Shown: one piece after another, positions 5,756 through 15,040 of the stretch
Numbering within the stretch: the first letter of the stretch is position 1
Layout of the letters: each line of letters starts with the position of its first letter
Origin: JAKLIH01 sp964618955
GTDB lineage: Bacteria > Patescibacteriota > Minisyncoccia > UBA6257 > JAKLIH01
DNA: 17,421 bases
Direction of reading: 5' to 3'
Assembly (NCBI GenBank): GCA_964618955.1
Contig: CAZUBO010000014.1
Coordinates: forward strand, 1 to 17,421
Notes under the pieces: generated by a model
Seen by the model: only the letters and a program-made list of their open reading frames with translations
What the model was told of the DNA's origin: nothing
The model's database searches: none
Translations under genes and position numbers: made by a program

Positions 5756-7750
5756 TTAGTCTTTTTTTGATATTAAGGCTATTTTATCGCGGAGCTGAGC
5801 AGCTTTTTCAAAGTCTCAGTTTTCTATGGCTTTTTGTAGTTCTTTTTCTAAGAAGACTAGCATTTCTTTGGAATGTTTTTGGGTGTATTCTTTCTCGTCA
5901 TCATTGAAGAAGGATTTTTTAATTCCTTTTTGAATAGTCTTAGCGGTGATTTTGTTTTTCTTATTGTATTCTGTTTGATGTTTACGACGTCTATCAGTTT
6001 CTTTTATAGTTGCAGTTATGGAATCAGTAAGTCTATCGGCATAGAGGATAGCTCTACCTTCGGTATTTCTAGCAACACGACCAATGGCTTGAAGAAGAGA
6101 TATTTTGTTTCTTAGGAAGCCTTCTTTGTCAGCGTCTAAAATTGCGATTAAAGAAACTTCAGGAAGATCAAGGCCTTCTCTTAAAAGGTTGATACCAATA
6201 AGAACATCAATTCTGCCAGAACGAAGGTCGTTAAGAATTTTTGGACGTTCTAGGGGTTTGATATCGGAATGAAGATATTTGACTTTAATATTTTTGTTTT
6301 TTAGAAAAGTCGTAAGATCTTCGGCGGAAGCTTTGGTCAAAGTCAAAACTAAAGTTTTTTCTTTGTTTTTAATTTGTTTTTCAATTTCTTTAATTAAATC
6401 AGGAATTTGAGAAGTACAAGGCCTGATGATTATTTTAGGATCTAAAATACCAGTTGGACGAAGAAGTTGTTCAATAACAATACCTTTGGATTTTTGTATT
6501 TCATAATCTCTAGGGGTGGCGGATACAAAGATGGTATTTGAAATTAGTTTTTCAAATTCAGTGAATTTCAAAGGTCGATTGTCAATTGCTGAAGGAAGTC
6601 GAAAGCCATAATTTACTAAAGTTGATTTCCTGGCTAAATTGCTTTGATACATGCTTTGAAGTTGAGGAATGCCAATATGGCTTTCATCTAAAAAGATTAA
6701 GAATTCATTGCCATAACGAAAACGATAATAGTCAATTAAAGTAAAAGGTGGGTCACCAGGTTTTTTGAAAGAAAGATAGAGAGAGTAATTCTCAATGCCA
6801 TCACAATAGCCAGTGGATTGAAGCATTTCAATATCGCGATTGACTCTAGTTTTTAAACGAAAGTACTCAGTATGTTTTTCTTGTTTTTTTAAAACTTTTA
6901 ATTGTTCTTTTAATTCTTTTTTAATATTTAGAATTGCAAGTTGAAGTTTTTCATTATCGGTGATGAAGAGTTTGACGGGATAGAAAGTAAAATTATCTAC
7001 TGATTGTTTTTTGGTATTAACATCAAGTTTGATATTTAAAAAGTCTTGGCTTTGATTTTGAAGAGTATTAGGTTTTCTAACGATAGATTTGACTTTGTTT
7101 TTTTCAAGTTCAACTTCGATAATTTCAAGACCATTTGGTAGGAAGATATCAACGATGTTTTCACGATAGCGGAAGAAACCGGAATCAGAGAAGTTGATGT
7201 TCTTTAAAGTATAGTGGATAGTTACTAGTCTTTTGGCTAATTCAGTTCGAGTGAAGCGATCGTTTACATTAATTGTAAAAGAAGCCTTGTTGAAGTTCTC
7301 AGGATTACCAACGTCGTAAATGGCGGATACTGAAGCGATAGTAATATTATCAGAATGATTTAAAATATTAGTAACAGTATGATGTCTTAATTCTTCTATG
7401 TATTTATTTATCTTAGCATCTTTGTTGATATATGTATCAGTAGAAGGGAGATAAGCTTCAGGCTGATAATAGTCATAAAAACTAATAAAATAATTAGTAT
7501 GATTGTTAGGGAAGAAGGTTCTAAATTCGTCGAAGAGTTGAGCGGCTAAAGTTTTGTTAGGAGATAATATTAAAACTGGCCAATTAATATTATTAATTAC
7601 ACATCCTAGCGAAAAAGTTTTTCCAGATCCAGTTACGCCCATTAAGGTTTGGAACTTAATTCCTGCCTGAATATTTTCGGTTAATTTTTGGATTGCTTGG
7701 GGCTGATCACCAGATGGTTTAAAGTTGGATTTGAGTTGGAAATTAGACAT
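5756..7750 (-). CDS. uvrB: UvrB, excinuclease ABC subunit B
   Basis: 664 aa, normal UvrB length. It is the damage-verifying helicase-like subunit of nucleotide excision repair, acting with UvrA and UvrC (not in the window). Walker A GVTGSGKTF is at residues 38-46; the beta-hairpin region YDYYQPEAYLPSTDTYI, FLDESHIGIPQ, VSATPRDYE, the helicase motifs LLREGLDLPEVSLIAILDADKEG and QAIGRVARN follow. Reading the TGA at 5816-5818 as Trp extends the protein by 20 residues through ENWDFEKAAQLRDKIALI, which is exactly the C-terminal UVR domain that binds UvrC; the stop is then TAA. Under the standard code this domain would be lost. It starts at ATG 7750, with no clear Shine-Dalgarno, divergent from the Mur ligase. 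Confidence 0.98.
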
Positions 7751-7785
7751 AATTTTACTTGATTTTACTATATTTATTTGATATT

Positions 7786-7803
7786 ATTATAGTATACTAT
7801 AAT
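7786..7803. promoter_or_regulatory. 18-bp perfect palindrome forming divergent -10 boxes of uvrB and the Mur ligase
   Basis: ATTATAGTATACTATAAT is a perfect palindrome in the 76-base gap between the two divergent genes. Its right half ends with TATAAT on the plus strand (7798-7803) and its left half with TATAAT on the minus strand (7791-7786), so both genes could use symmetrical -10 boxes. The -35 regions are poor on both sides. A repressor binding the palindrome would block both. Confidence 0.5.
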
Positions 7804-7826
7804 ATCTATTAAAAATAAAGAGCAAT

Positions 7827-9167
7827 ATGAGCTTTATAAAAAAAATGATTAAAAAAGTTTTGGCAATTGCTAGAGTAGTTTGACACTATTCTTGATCAGT
7901 TATTGGGCATATAATATTAAGAGGAATACAAGATAAGATGGTTATTGTTGGGGTTACAGGTACTAAAGGTAAGAGTACGGTAGTTAATATTTTATCATTT
8001 GTTTTAAAGAAATTAGATATTAAATATGCTAGTTGTTCAACTTTAGAAGCTAGTGATAATACTGGTTCAAAATTGAATACTCAGAAAATGACAATGCCTG
8101 GTAGATGAATACTACCAATGTATTTTAAAAAAGCCTATTTGAATGGAGCTAGGATTGGAATTATCGAAGCAACGTCTTCCGGCTTATCACAATTTAGGGG
8201 CGATGCTTTTAATTTTGATATTGTAGCAATTACTAATTTACAAAAAGAACATATTGAAATTCATGGTGGTTTTGATAATTACAAAAAAGCCAAAGGCAGA
8301 TTATTTAAATTGCTAACTAAATACAATCATAAATTCATTGATAATAAAAAGATTGATAAGATTTCTATAGTTAATTTTGATGATGATAATTCTGGATATT
8401 ATTTAGAATTCAAAGCTGATAAGAAGTATGTAGTATCTTTAAAAGAAAACAAGAATAGTACTAAAGTAAATATTTTGAATTTGAATTTAATTAAGCCCGA
8501 GAATTTAATTATTGATGCTACTGGAATTCATTTTGATTTGGATGAAGTCCATTTTGATTTAGGAATTTATGGAACTTTTAATGTATATAATATTTTGATA
8601 GCCTTAACAATATTAAAGGCTTTAAAGATTGATTTAAAACTAGTTAGCGAAGTTTCGAAAGAATACAAAGGCCCAAAGGGAAGAATGGAATTTGTTAAAA
8701 CCAAAAGTAATGTGAATGTCGTAGTTGACTACGCTCATACACCGGATTCATTAAAGGCAGTTTTAATTACATTAAAAGAGATGGGATTTAAAAAGATTAT
8801 TAGTGTGGTTGGAGCTTGTGGGGGTACAAGAGATAAATGAAAAAGACCGGAGATGGGAAAAATTGCTGGTGAATTAAGTGACTATGTGATTGTTACAAAC
8901 GAAGATCCATATGATGAAGATCCTCATAAGATTATGAATGGAGTATATATGGGAATTACTAATAAAGACCAAGCTCGAATAGTTCCTGATAGAATTGAAG
9001 CAATTCATAAGGCAATTGATATGACTAATGGAATTGATGATGTTGTAATTCTTACGGGTAAGGGAAGTGAAAAAGTAATGATGGTTAAAGGCGGAGTAAG
9101 AGGAGCAACTAAGCAAGACTACTTAGGTGATTATGAAGTTGCTAAACAATATTTAGAAAAAATATAA
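7827..9167 (+). CDS. murE: MurE-like Mur ligase (UDP-MurNAc-tripeptide synthetase family)
   Basis: 446 aa. Mur ligase hallmarks: ATP loop GVTGTKGKST at residues 42-51, EATSSGLSQFR, ITNLQKEHIEIHGGFDNYKKAK, KGPKGRMEF, VVDYAHTPDSL, GACGGTRDKWKRPEMG (TGA as Trp) and ILTGKGSEK. Role by family: adds the third amino acid to the peptidoglycan stem peptide in the cytoplasm. The usual acceptor motif DNPR (meso-DAP) reads NEDPYDEDP, so the amino acid cannot be told. Only about 40 residues precede the ATP loop, against roughly 110 in E. coli MurE, so the UDP-binding N-terminal domain is missing or replaced by the aromatic segment VVWHYSWSVIGHIILR. Four Trp, all TGA. Start ATG 7827 with a weak AAAG upstream. 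It is followed after 21 bases by ileS, probably in one transcript. Confidence 0.88.
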
Positions 9168-9188
9168 CAGACAATTAAAAAAATAAAT

Positions 9189-12173
9189 ATGGAAAGTGAA
9201 AATGTTGAAAAACGAAAATTAGAATTCGTCGAAAAAGAAAAAGAAGTTTTGAATTTTTGAGAGACTGAAAATATTTTTCAGAAGGTTTTGAGTGAACGAA
9301 AAGATGCGCCATTGTTTACGTTCTACGAAGGTCCGCCAACAGCGAATAACAAGCCGGGAGTTCATCATGTTCTAGCGAGAGTATACAAGGATGCTTTTTG
9401 TAGATTCAAAACTATGAGAGGTTTTTTGGTAGAAAGAAAGGCAGGGTGAGATACTCATGGTTTGCCAGTAGAGTTAGCCATTGAAAAGAAGTTAGGATTT
9501 AAGAATAAAAATGATATTGAGAATTATGGAGTTGATAAATTTAATTTTGAAGCTCGTAATTCAGTTTTTCAATATATTCAAGACTGAGAGAAGAATACTC
9601 GAGATATTGGGTATTGGGTTGATTTGAAGGAGGCTTACGTAACTTATCATAACGAATATATTGAAAGTGAATGATGACTATTAAAACAAATATATAATAA
9701 AGGATTGATATCTAAAGGGTACAAAGTTTTGCCATATTGTCCTCGATGTGGAACTGGATTATCAAGTCATGAAGTAGCTCAAGGATACAAGACGGTTTTA
9801 GATCCTTCTATATATATCAAAGTTGAATTAAAAGATACTAAAGAAGTATTGGGAATTGATAAAGTTTCTCTTTTAGTTTGAACTACTACTCCTTGAACTT
9901 TGATGGCTAATGTGGCTTTAGCAATTAATACTAAAATTTCATATACATTATTCAAAGTTAATGAAGAATATATTATTTGTCACTTAGATTTGACAAAAGC
10001 TGATTTTTTGAAAGAATCAAATGTTGAAAAAATTGAAGATATTGAAAGTTCAAAATTGATTGGTTTAAAATATGTTCCTTTGTTCGAAGACAAGGAAGTT
10101 TATGAACAGAATAAGAAAGTTTACGAAGTAGTAGAAGCTAGCTTTGTTTCAAGCAGTGATGGTACTGGAGTTGTACATATTGCTCCTGCTTTTGGAGTAG
10201 ACGATATGGAATTAGGAACATTAAAAGACTTAGCTGTTATTTTGAATGTTGATGAGAACGGCAAGATGATGAATAAAGAGAATATTTTAGAATCTGCTAG
10301 AGGAGTATTCTTTAAAACTGCTGATCCAATAATTTTTGAGAATTTGAAAGAAAGAAATATTTTGTTATTTGGAGATTTGAAGGGAACAGAACATGAATAT
10401 CCATTCTGTTGAAGATGTCAGACGCCTTTAATCTACAAGGCAAATGAAAGTTGATTTATCAAGATGTCGCAATTCCGAGAAGAATTATTGAAGAATAATG
10501 AAAAAATTAATTGAGAGCCAAACCATGTAAAGGAAGGTAGGTTTGGGGAATGATTGCGAGAAGTTAAGGATTGAGCGGTGTCACGTAATCGTTATTGAGG
10601 TACACCATTACCAGTATGAACTTGTGAGAATTGTGGTAAGCAACAAGCAGTTGGTTCAATTGAAGAATTAAAAGAATTAGGAAGAGGGATGAATGAAACA
10701 GAATTACCAATGAATACTATTAGCAATGAAGTAGATCTTCATAGACCATACATTGATAATTTCTATATCAAATGCGAATGTGGGTCAAAAATGAAAAGAA
10801 CTCCTGAAGTTATTGATTGCTGATTTGATTCCGGAGCAATGCCTTTTGCTCAAGTTCATTTTCCTTTTAATATTGATGATGGTAAGGAATTAAAAACATT
10901 AGAGTACTATACCTCTAAGGGTTTTAGATTTCCAGCGGATTTCATTTGCGAAGGTATTGACCAGACTAGAGGTTGATTCTATACTCTGTTAGCAATATCA
11001 ACAATATTAGGATTTAAGAATCCCTACAAGAACGTAATTGCTTTGGGATTGATTTTGGATGAGAAGGGTGAGAAGATGTCAAAGTCTAAGGGGAATGTAG
11101 TATTTCCAGAAGAATTAATTGAAAAGTATGGAGCCGATACATTGCGTTGATATTTATTAAGTGTATCATCGGCCGGAGATGCAAAGCGTTTTTCAGAAAA
11201 AGATTTAGTAATACAACAAAGAAGAGTTTTAAATACTCTATTTAATGTATATAAATTCTTTGAGACTTATGTGAAGAATAGCTATACCATAAATATAGAT
11301 GACAACATGATTAAGAATGATTTTGCTAAGTTTTCAGTCTTAGATCAATGATTAATTAATATTATTGAAAAAGCTAAAGTTGAAGTAATTACTAGTATGG
11401 AGAAGTATGATGTATATAGTGCTACTAGAATCATTGATACTTTGATTGATAGTTTTTCAAGATGATATTTACGAAGATCTCGAAAAGTTATGCAAAACAA
11501 TAATATTGATTCGGCTATGATATTTGCTTATGGTATTAGAGAGATTATCAAAATGTTAGCTCCTATATGTCCATTTACAACAGACTTAATTTGAAAAGAG
11601 GCAGGATTCAATAATATTAATAGTTCAATTCATTTAGAGAAGTTGGAGGGAATTGGAATTACAATTAATGAAGAATTAATTTCTCAGATGGAGAGAATTA
11701 GAGATATTAGTGCTAGAGTTTTGAAGATTCGTCAAGAGAAAGCCATAAAGGTAAGACAGCCTTTAAGAGCTGTGGTATTAAAAGAGAAGGTTGATATGAG
11801 TGATGACTTATGGAATATTTTGAAGGATGAAGTTAATGTTAAGAATGTTGAATTTGATTCTAATATTACTGACGATATGGAATTAGATATTAACTTAACT
11901 ACGGAATTAATTAATGAAGGGAAGTATCGAGAATTAATTCGTTTGGTCCAAGATTTACGTCAGGAAGCTAATTACAGCCCTAATGATATTGTGGACTTAA
12001 GTATTATTGTTGATGACAAAAATGAATTTTGGAATTTAGTAGAAGCTAATATTAAAAAGGATGTTAAAATTAATAATTTTAGTTTTGAAGTTTTAATGGA
12101 TTCTGAAATTGAAAAGGAGGTAGATGACGATATCTTTTCAATGAAGGTAATGATGAAAAAAATTCATGGTTAA
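9189..12173 (+). CDS. ileS: Isoleucyl-tRNA synthetase
   Basis: 994 aa, class I synthetase charging tRNA-Ile. In order: FYEGPPTANNKPGVHHVLAR (HIGH-type motif, GVHH 57-60), AGWDTHGLPVE, the zinc-like YCPRCGTGLSSHEV, editing domain with LVWTTTPWTLMANVALAI and DGTGVVHIAPAFGVDD, SRNRYWGTPLPVW, CENCG, IDCWFDSGAMPFAQ, EGIDQTRGWFYTLL, KMSKS at 629-633, YGADTLRWYLL, then the helical anticodon-binding domain with IRQEKAIKVRQPL. About 20 Trp are TGA and three TGG, many at near-invariant sites, including consecutive TGA-TGA in SEWWLLKQ. Start ATG 9189, 21 bases after the Mur ligase, without Shine-Dalgarno. It overlaps the next gene by 8 bases. Confidence 0.98.
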
Positions 12174-12456
12174 AAAATTTCAAAGGACAATTGAAAATTT
12201 TGTATGTGAGAATTGTGGTTTTGAAGTTTCGGGCAATGGTTATACCGATCATTGTCCGAAATGTTTGTATTCAAAACATGTAGATATCAATCCAGGGGAT
12301 AGAATGAATGAATGCAGGGGGTTGATGAAGCCAGTTGATTTTGAGATAAAACATGGAAAATACGTTGTGATATATGAATGTTTGAAGTGTGGGGAAATAC
12401 ATAGGGTTAAGGTAGTTGAAGAAGATGATATAAATGTTCTTTTGTGGCTGGAATAG
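12166..12456 (+). CDS. RNHCP-domain protein
   Basis: 96 aa. The zinc-ribbon-like start FVCENCGFEV is followed by YTDHCPKCLYSKHVD and NPGDRMNECRGLMKPV, the conserved pattern of the RNHCP family (named for Arg-Asn-His-Cys-Pro, here Thr-Asp-His-Cys-Pro), then a second CxxC, YECLKCGEIHRVK. The Cys/His set suggests metal binding. The biochemical role of the family is not known to me. The ATG overlaps the 3' end of ileS by 8 bases (ATGGTTAA), suggesting translational coupling. The stop is TAG and the one Trp codon is TGG. Confidence 0.85.
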   Translation: MVKKFQRTIENFVCENCGFEVSGNGYTDHCPKCLYSKHVDINPGDRMNECRGLMKPVDFEIKHGKYVVIYECLKCGEIHRVKVVEEDDINVLLWLE

Positions 12457-12558
12457 TTGACTTTTTGTCATTAATATGGTAATATTGCAAGTAGAATGCA
12501 ATAAAATGACCCAAAACATTGTATTCCGTTGACACAAATACAATAAAAACACTAAAAT
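12457..12558 (+). promoter_or_regulatory. Two tandem promoters of the AAA/DUF4143 ATPase gene
   Basis: P1: TTGACT 12457-12462, 17 bases, TAATAT 12480-12485 with TG extension; it shares TTGACTTTTTGT with the proS promoter. P2: TTGACA 12529-12534, 18 bases, TAAAAT 12553-12558; its start near 12565 would leave almost no leader before ATG 12568. TAATATGG (12472-12479) and CCATATTA (12561-12568) form an inverted pair bracketing the region. P1 overlaps the stop codon of the RNHCP gene. Confidence 0.55.
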
Positions 12559-12567
12559 AACCATATT

Positions 12568-13815
12568 ATGGACCATAAACTAGTTAAAATTATAGAAAAA
12601 CAAAAGGCCGAAAGAGATGCTTTCTTAAGTAAAGAGTTTATACCTAGAGATCAACAGTCTTTAAAGGAAGAACTATTAAAGTCAAAATTGATAAAGATAA
12701 TTACTGGACCTCGTAGGGCAGGCAAATCTACCTTCTTATTCCTTTTATTAAAAGGAATAGATTTTATATATGTTAATTTTGACGAGGTAGAATTGATTAA
12801 GTTAATAAAAAACAAGGATGAATTTTTAGATTGTCTTCATAGTGTTTATGGTCCTACAAAGACAATAGTATTTGACGAGATACAAAATTTAGATGAATGG
12901 GATATGTTTTTAAATAAATTACATCGAAATGATTACAATGTTTTTATAACTGGGTCTAACTCTAATTTATTAAGTGGGGAATTTGCTAGTTCTTTAACTG
13001 GCAGATATCGAACGGTTAAGTTGTTTCCATTTAGTTTTCAAGAGCATTTAAAAGTTTTAAAAGCTGAAAAAGAAAATCCAGCTTTTATGTTAAGAAAAAT
13101 TCTTGTTCAAGGAGGATTTCCAGATATAATAGTTAGAAATGAAGCTTCAAAAGTATATTTCGATGATTTAATAGCTGCGGTGATTTTTAAAGACATAGCC
13201 AAAAGACATAGAATACAATATCCAGAAAGAATAGAAATGTTAATAAACTATTTGCTTTTCAATGTATGTCACGAGATAAATTATACAAATACTGGAGTGG
13301 CTTGCGATATAAAGAATCATAGAACTCTAGTCAAGTATTTACAATTTATAGAAAATAGTTATTTGTTTTTCTTTTTAGATAAATTTAGTTTTAAACCATT
13401 AGTTCGTTTAGTTTCTGACAAAAAAATATTTTGTGTAGACAATGGTTTTATAAGTTCCAAGAATGTTTCGAATTCACCAGATAACGGAATGTATTTTGAA
13501 AATTTTGTATTTACAGAATTAATCAAGAAGGGCTTAAAACCAAATTCTGATTTTTTGTATTACAAGACAAAAAATGGTAAAGAGGTAGATTTTGTTGTAA
13601 AAAGTATAGCTGGGCCAGAGCAATTAATTCAGGTATGTTTTGATATATCTGATCCTAAGACTGAAAAGAGAGAGATGTCTGCATTATTAGAAGCAAGTCG
13701 GGAGTTGAATTGTAATAAGCTGTTGATTGTGACTCCTGATATTGATAAAACAGAGAATATAGAAGGCAAAACTATACAATTTGTATCTATAGGTAAATGA
13801 ACAGTTGCTAAGTAA
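12568..13815 (+). CDS. AAA-14/DUF4143 family ATPase
   Basis: 415 aa if the TGA at 13798-13800 is read as Trp (adds WTVAK before TAA); 410 aa if that TGA is a true stop. Walker A IITGPRRAGKSTF and Walker B KTIVFDEIQN, then FITGSNSNLLS and LTGRYRTVKLFPFSFQEHL (typical Arg and membrane-proximal block), and a C-terminal DUF4143 segment with YYKTKNGKEVDFVV, an E-x-D-type motif like PD-(D/E)XK nuclease folds. The family is widespread and often horizontally transferred; its role is not established. The only internal Trp codon is TGG, unlike the TGA-rich neighbours. It has its own promoters, and intergenic sequence separates it on both sides. Confidence 0.88.
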
Positions 13816-13873
13816 TCAATAAATTAGGAATAGATATTGAATTGAATAAACGTTTAGGATGAATACAAAGCCC

Positions 13874-13902
13874 TTTACATTATTGATATTATTTGATATA
13901 AT
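13874..13902 (+). promoter_or_regulatory. tmRNA promoter
   Basis: TTTACA 13874-13879, exactly 17 bases, TATAAT 13897-13902 with TG extension. The start near 13909 is 9 bases before the mature tmRNA 5' end. Confidence 0.8.
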
Positions 13903-13917
13903 AAAGGCAAATGTAAT

Positions 13918-14269
13918 GGGAATGATCGGCTTCGATGGGGAGCTGGTCTTAAGTAATGCAAGTCAAGGATGGTAGGTTACCTTGTAAATCATCAGACCAA
14001 ACAATAATTGTCAAACAATATCAACCTGCTTACGCTTTAGCGTAACTCGTTAATAGACAACCCTTAAGGCTGATGCTCGATGGGCTTTAAGGTACTTTTG
14101 CGAGCTATACTGGACTGGTGTTAGAACGGTCTAAAGAAAATTTTCTAAATCGGATCAATTTGTTTTGTTAGTTTTTTAGAATTGGTCTTAAATTTAAAAA
14201 CTTTCTAAGCTTGTAGATTTACTTAGGAAGGTTTTCTAGACGTGGGTTCGATTCCCACCATTTCCACCA
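13918..14269 (+). ncRNA. ssrA: tmRNA (transfer-messenger RNA), one-piece
   Basis: 352 nt. The 5' end GGGAATG pairs with CATTTCC (14259-14265, one G-U), followed by ACCA with encoded CCA. The T arm is GTGGG-TTCGATT-CCCAC at 14242-14258. The 5' segment ATGATCGGCTTCGATGGGGA is a close match to the conserved tmRNA start. The tag ORF ends in TACGCTTTAGCG-TAA. It rescues ribosomes stalled on broken mRNA and tags the product for proteolysis, together with SmpB. No terminator separates it from infC 41 bases downstream. Confidence 0.97.
14013..14045 (+). other. tmRNA tag-peptide reading frame
   Basis: After GTC (14010-14012), the usual triplet before the resume codon in E. coli tmRNA, the frame reads AAA CAA TAT CAA CCT GCT TAC GCT TTA GCG TAA: K-Q-Y-Q-P-A-Y-A-L-A. 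The YALA end fits the common -NYALAA type. The resume codon is inferred; AAA would be unusual, as GCA is commonest. Confidence 0.65.
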
Positions 14270-14310
14270 AATTAATAAAATATATTAAAGAAACTATCTT
14301 GATTGATAAC

Positions 14311-14787
14311 ATGGACAAATCCAAAAAAGTAAGATTGATTGGCAGTGATAACAAGATGTTAGGAATTGTCGAATATGGCGAAGCCGTAAGGTTGGCTACT
14401 GAAGGCAATTTTGATTTAATGACTGTTACTTTGAATGCCGAACTTCCAGTTTACAAATTAGGAGATATGAAAAAGCTACGTTATCATGAAGAGAAGATGA
14501 GGCGTAAAGAAGCCAAGAAGCAAAGAGCTGATGTTATGAAGATTGTGAAGATTAGTTTTAACGAAGGAACTCATGATCTACAAACAAAGGCTAATAGAGC
14601 TTTAGGATTCTTGGAAGATGGTTTGAAAGTAAAAGTTGTTATGTTCTTAGCTGGCAGAGAGAAAAGTCATTTTGATTTAGCTTTGGACAAGACAAAAGCT
14701 TTTATGAAGATGATAACTGTTGAATACAAAGTATTGTCAGATATCAAGAGATTAGGAAATGGCTATGAAGTCATTATTGCAAAATAA
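14311..14787 (+). CDS. infC: Translation initiation factor IF-3
   Basis: 158 aa from ATG 14311. The N-terminal domain KKVRLIGSDNKMLGIVEYGEA with DLMTVTLNAELPVYKLGDMKKLRYHEEK, and the C-terminal domain beginning KIVKISFNEGTHDLQTKANRALGFLEDGLKVKVVMFLAGRE, are those of IF3, which binds the 30S subunit and checks initiation. Start: the family usually opens INEQI....VRLI, and the codons just before the ATG give I-D-N (ATT 14302), aligned without gaps; E. coli infC is known to start at AUU, so a start at ATT 14302 or TTG 14299 is possible. No Shine-Dalgarno. It is the first gene of the usual infC-rpmI-rplT operon, 41 bases after tmRNA. No Trp codon. Confidence 0.95.
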   Translation: MDKSKKVRLIGSDNKMLGIVEYGEAVRLATEGNFDLMTVTLNAELPVYKLGDMKKLRYHEEKMRRKEAKKQRADVMKIVKISFNEGTHDLQTKANRALGFLEDGLKVKVVMFLAGREKSHFDLALDKTKAFMKMITVEYKVLSDIKRLGNGYEVIIAK

Positions 14788-14812
14788 TTAAATAAAAAAT
14801 TAAAATTGTATT

Positions 14813-15001
14813 ATGAATCGTAATTTTTATGCTAAAAGAGTTAGAATTACCAAGAACAACAAAGTGGTAAGAAGAGCTAGTAATATTGCTCATACAACTT
14901 CTACTGATAGCAAGATAACAAAACAACGTCGAAAAAAACATACCAGCGTATCGAAAGATGCTGCTAGAAAGTTGGTTAGAATCATGAGCCGAGCTCACTA
15001 G
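14813..15001 (+). CDS. rpmI: Large ribosomal subunit protein bL35
   Basis: 62 aa, strongly basic. AKRVRITKNNKVVRRASN matches the AKRfkvTgsGKvkRr pattern of bL35, and KQRRKKHTSVSKDAARKLVRI matches its C-terminal half; family length is about 65. The start MNRNFYAKR is shorter than the usual MPKMKTKKSAAKR. Position between infC and rplT is the standard order and confirms the call. It starts 25 bases after infC, with no Shine-Dalgarno; the stop is TAG. Confidence 0.93.
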   Translation: MNRNFYAKRVRITKNNKVVRRASNIAHTTSTDSKITKQRRKKHTSVSKDAARKLVRIMSRAH

Positions 15002-15040
15002 GATATATTAGAATATTAATAATTGAATTAAAAAATATAT

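Noticed and set aside
9447..9449. UGA as glycine (code 25)
   Set aside because: In AGWDTHGLPVE glycine is already encoded by GGG and TGA takes the Trp position; the same holds in LWQEGH and NEWELKGVP.
12271..12576. Minus-strand 101-codon ORF over the RNHCP gene and the 12457-12567 gap
   Set aside because: It is a shadow of the plus-strand gene with the Cys/His motifs; no promoter, Shine-Dalgarno or family match on the minus strand.
14242..14310. infC starting at ATG-like codons inside the tmRNA
   Set aside because: The extension translates the tmRNA T arm and acceptor, and the added residues have no IF3 resemblance.
14223..14408. Minus-strand peptide containing MVGIEPTS
   Set aside because: A well-known artefact: the reverse complement of a T arm with the T-loop translates to VGIEPT.
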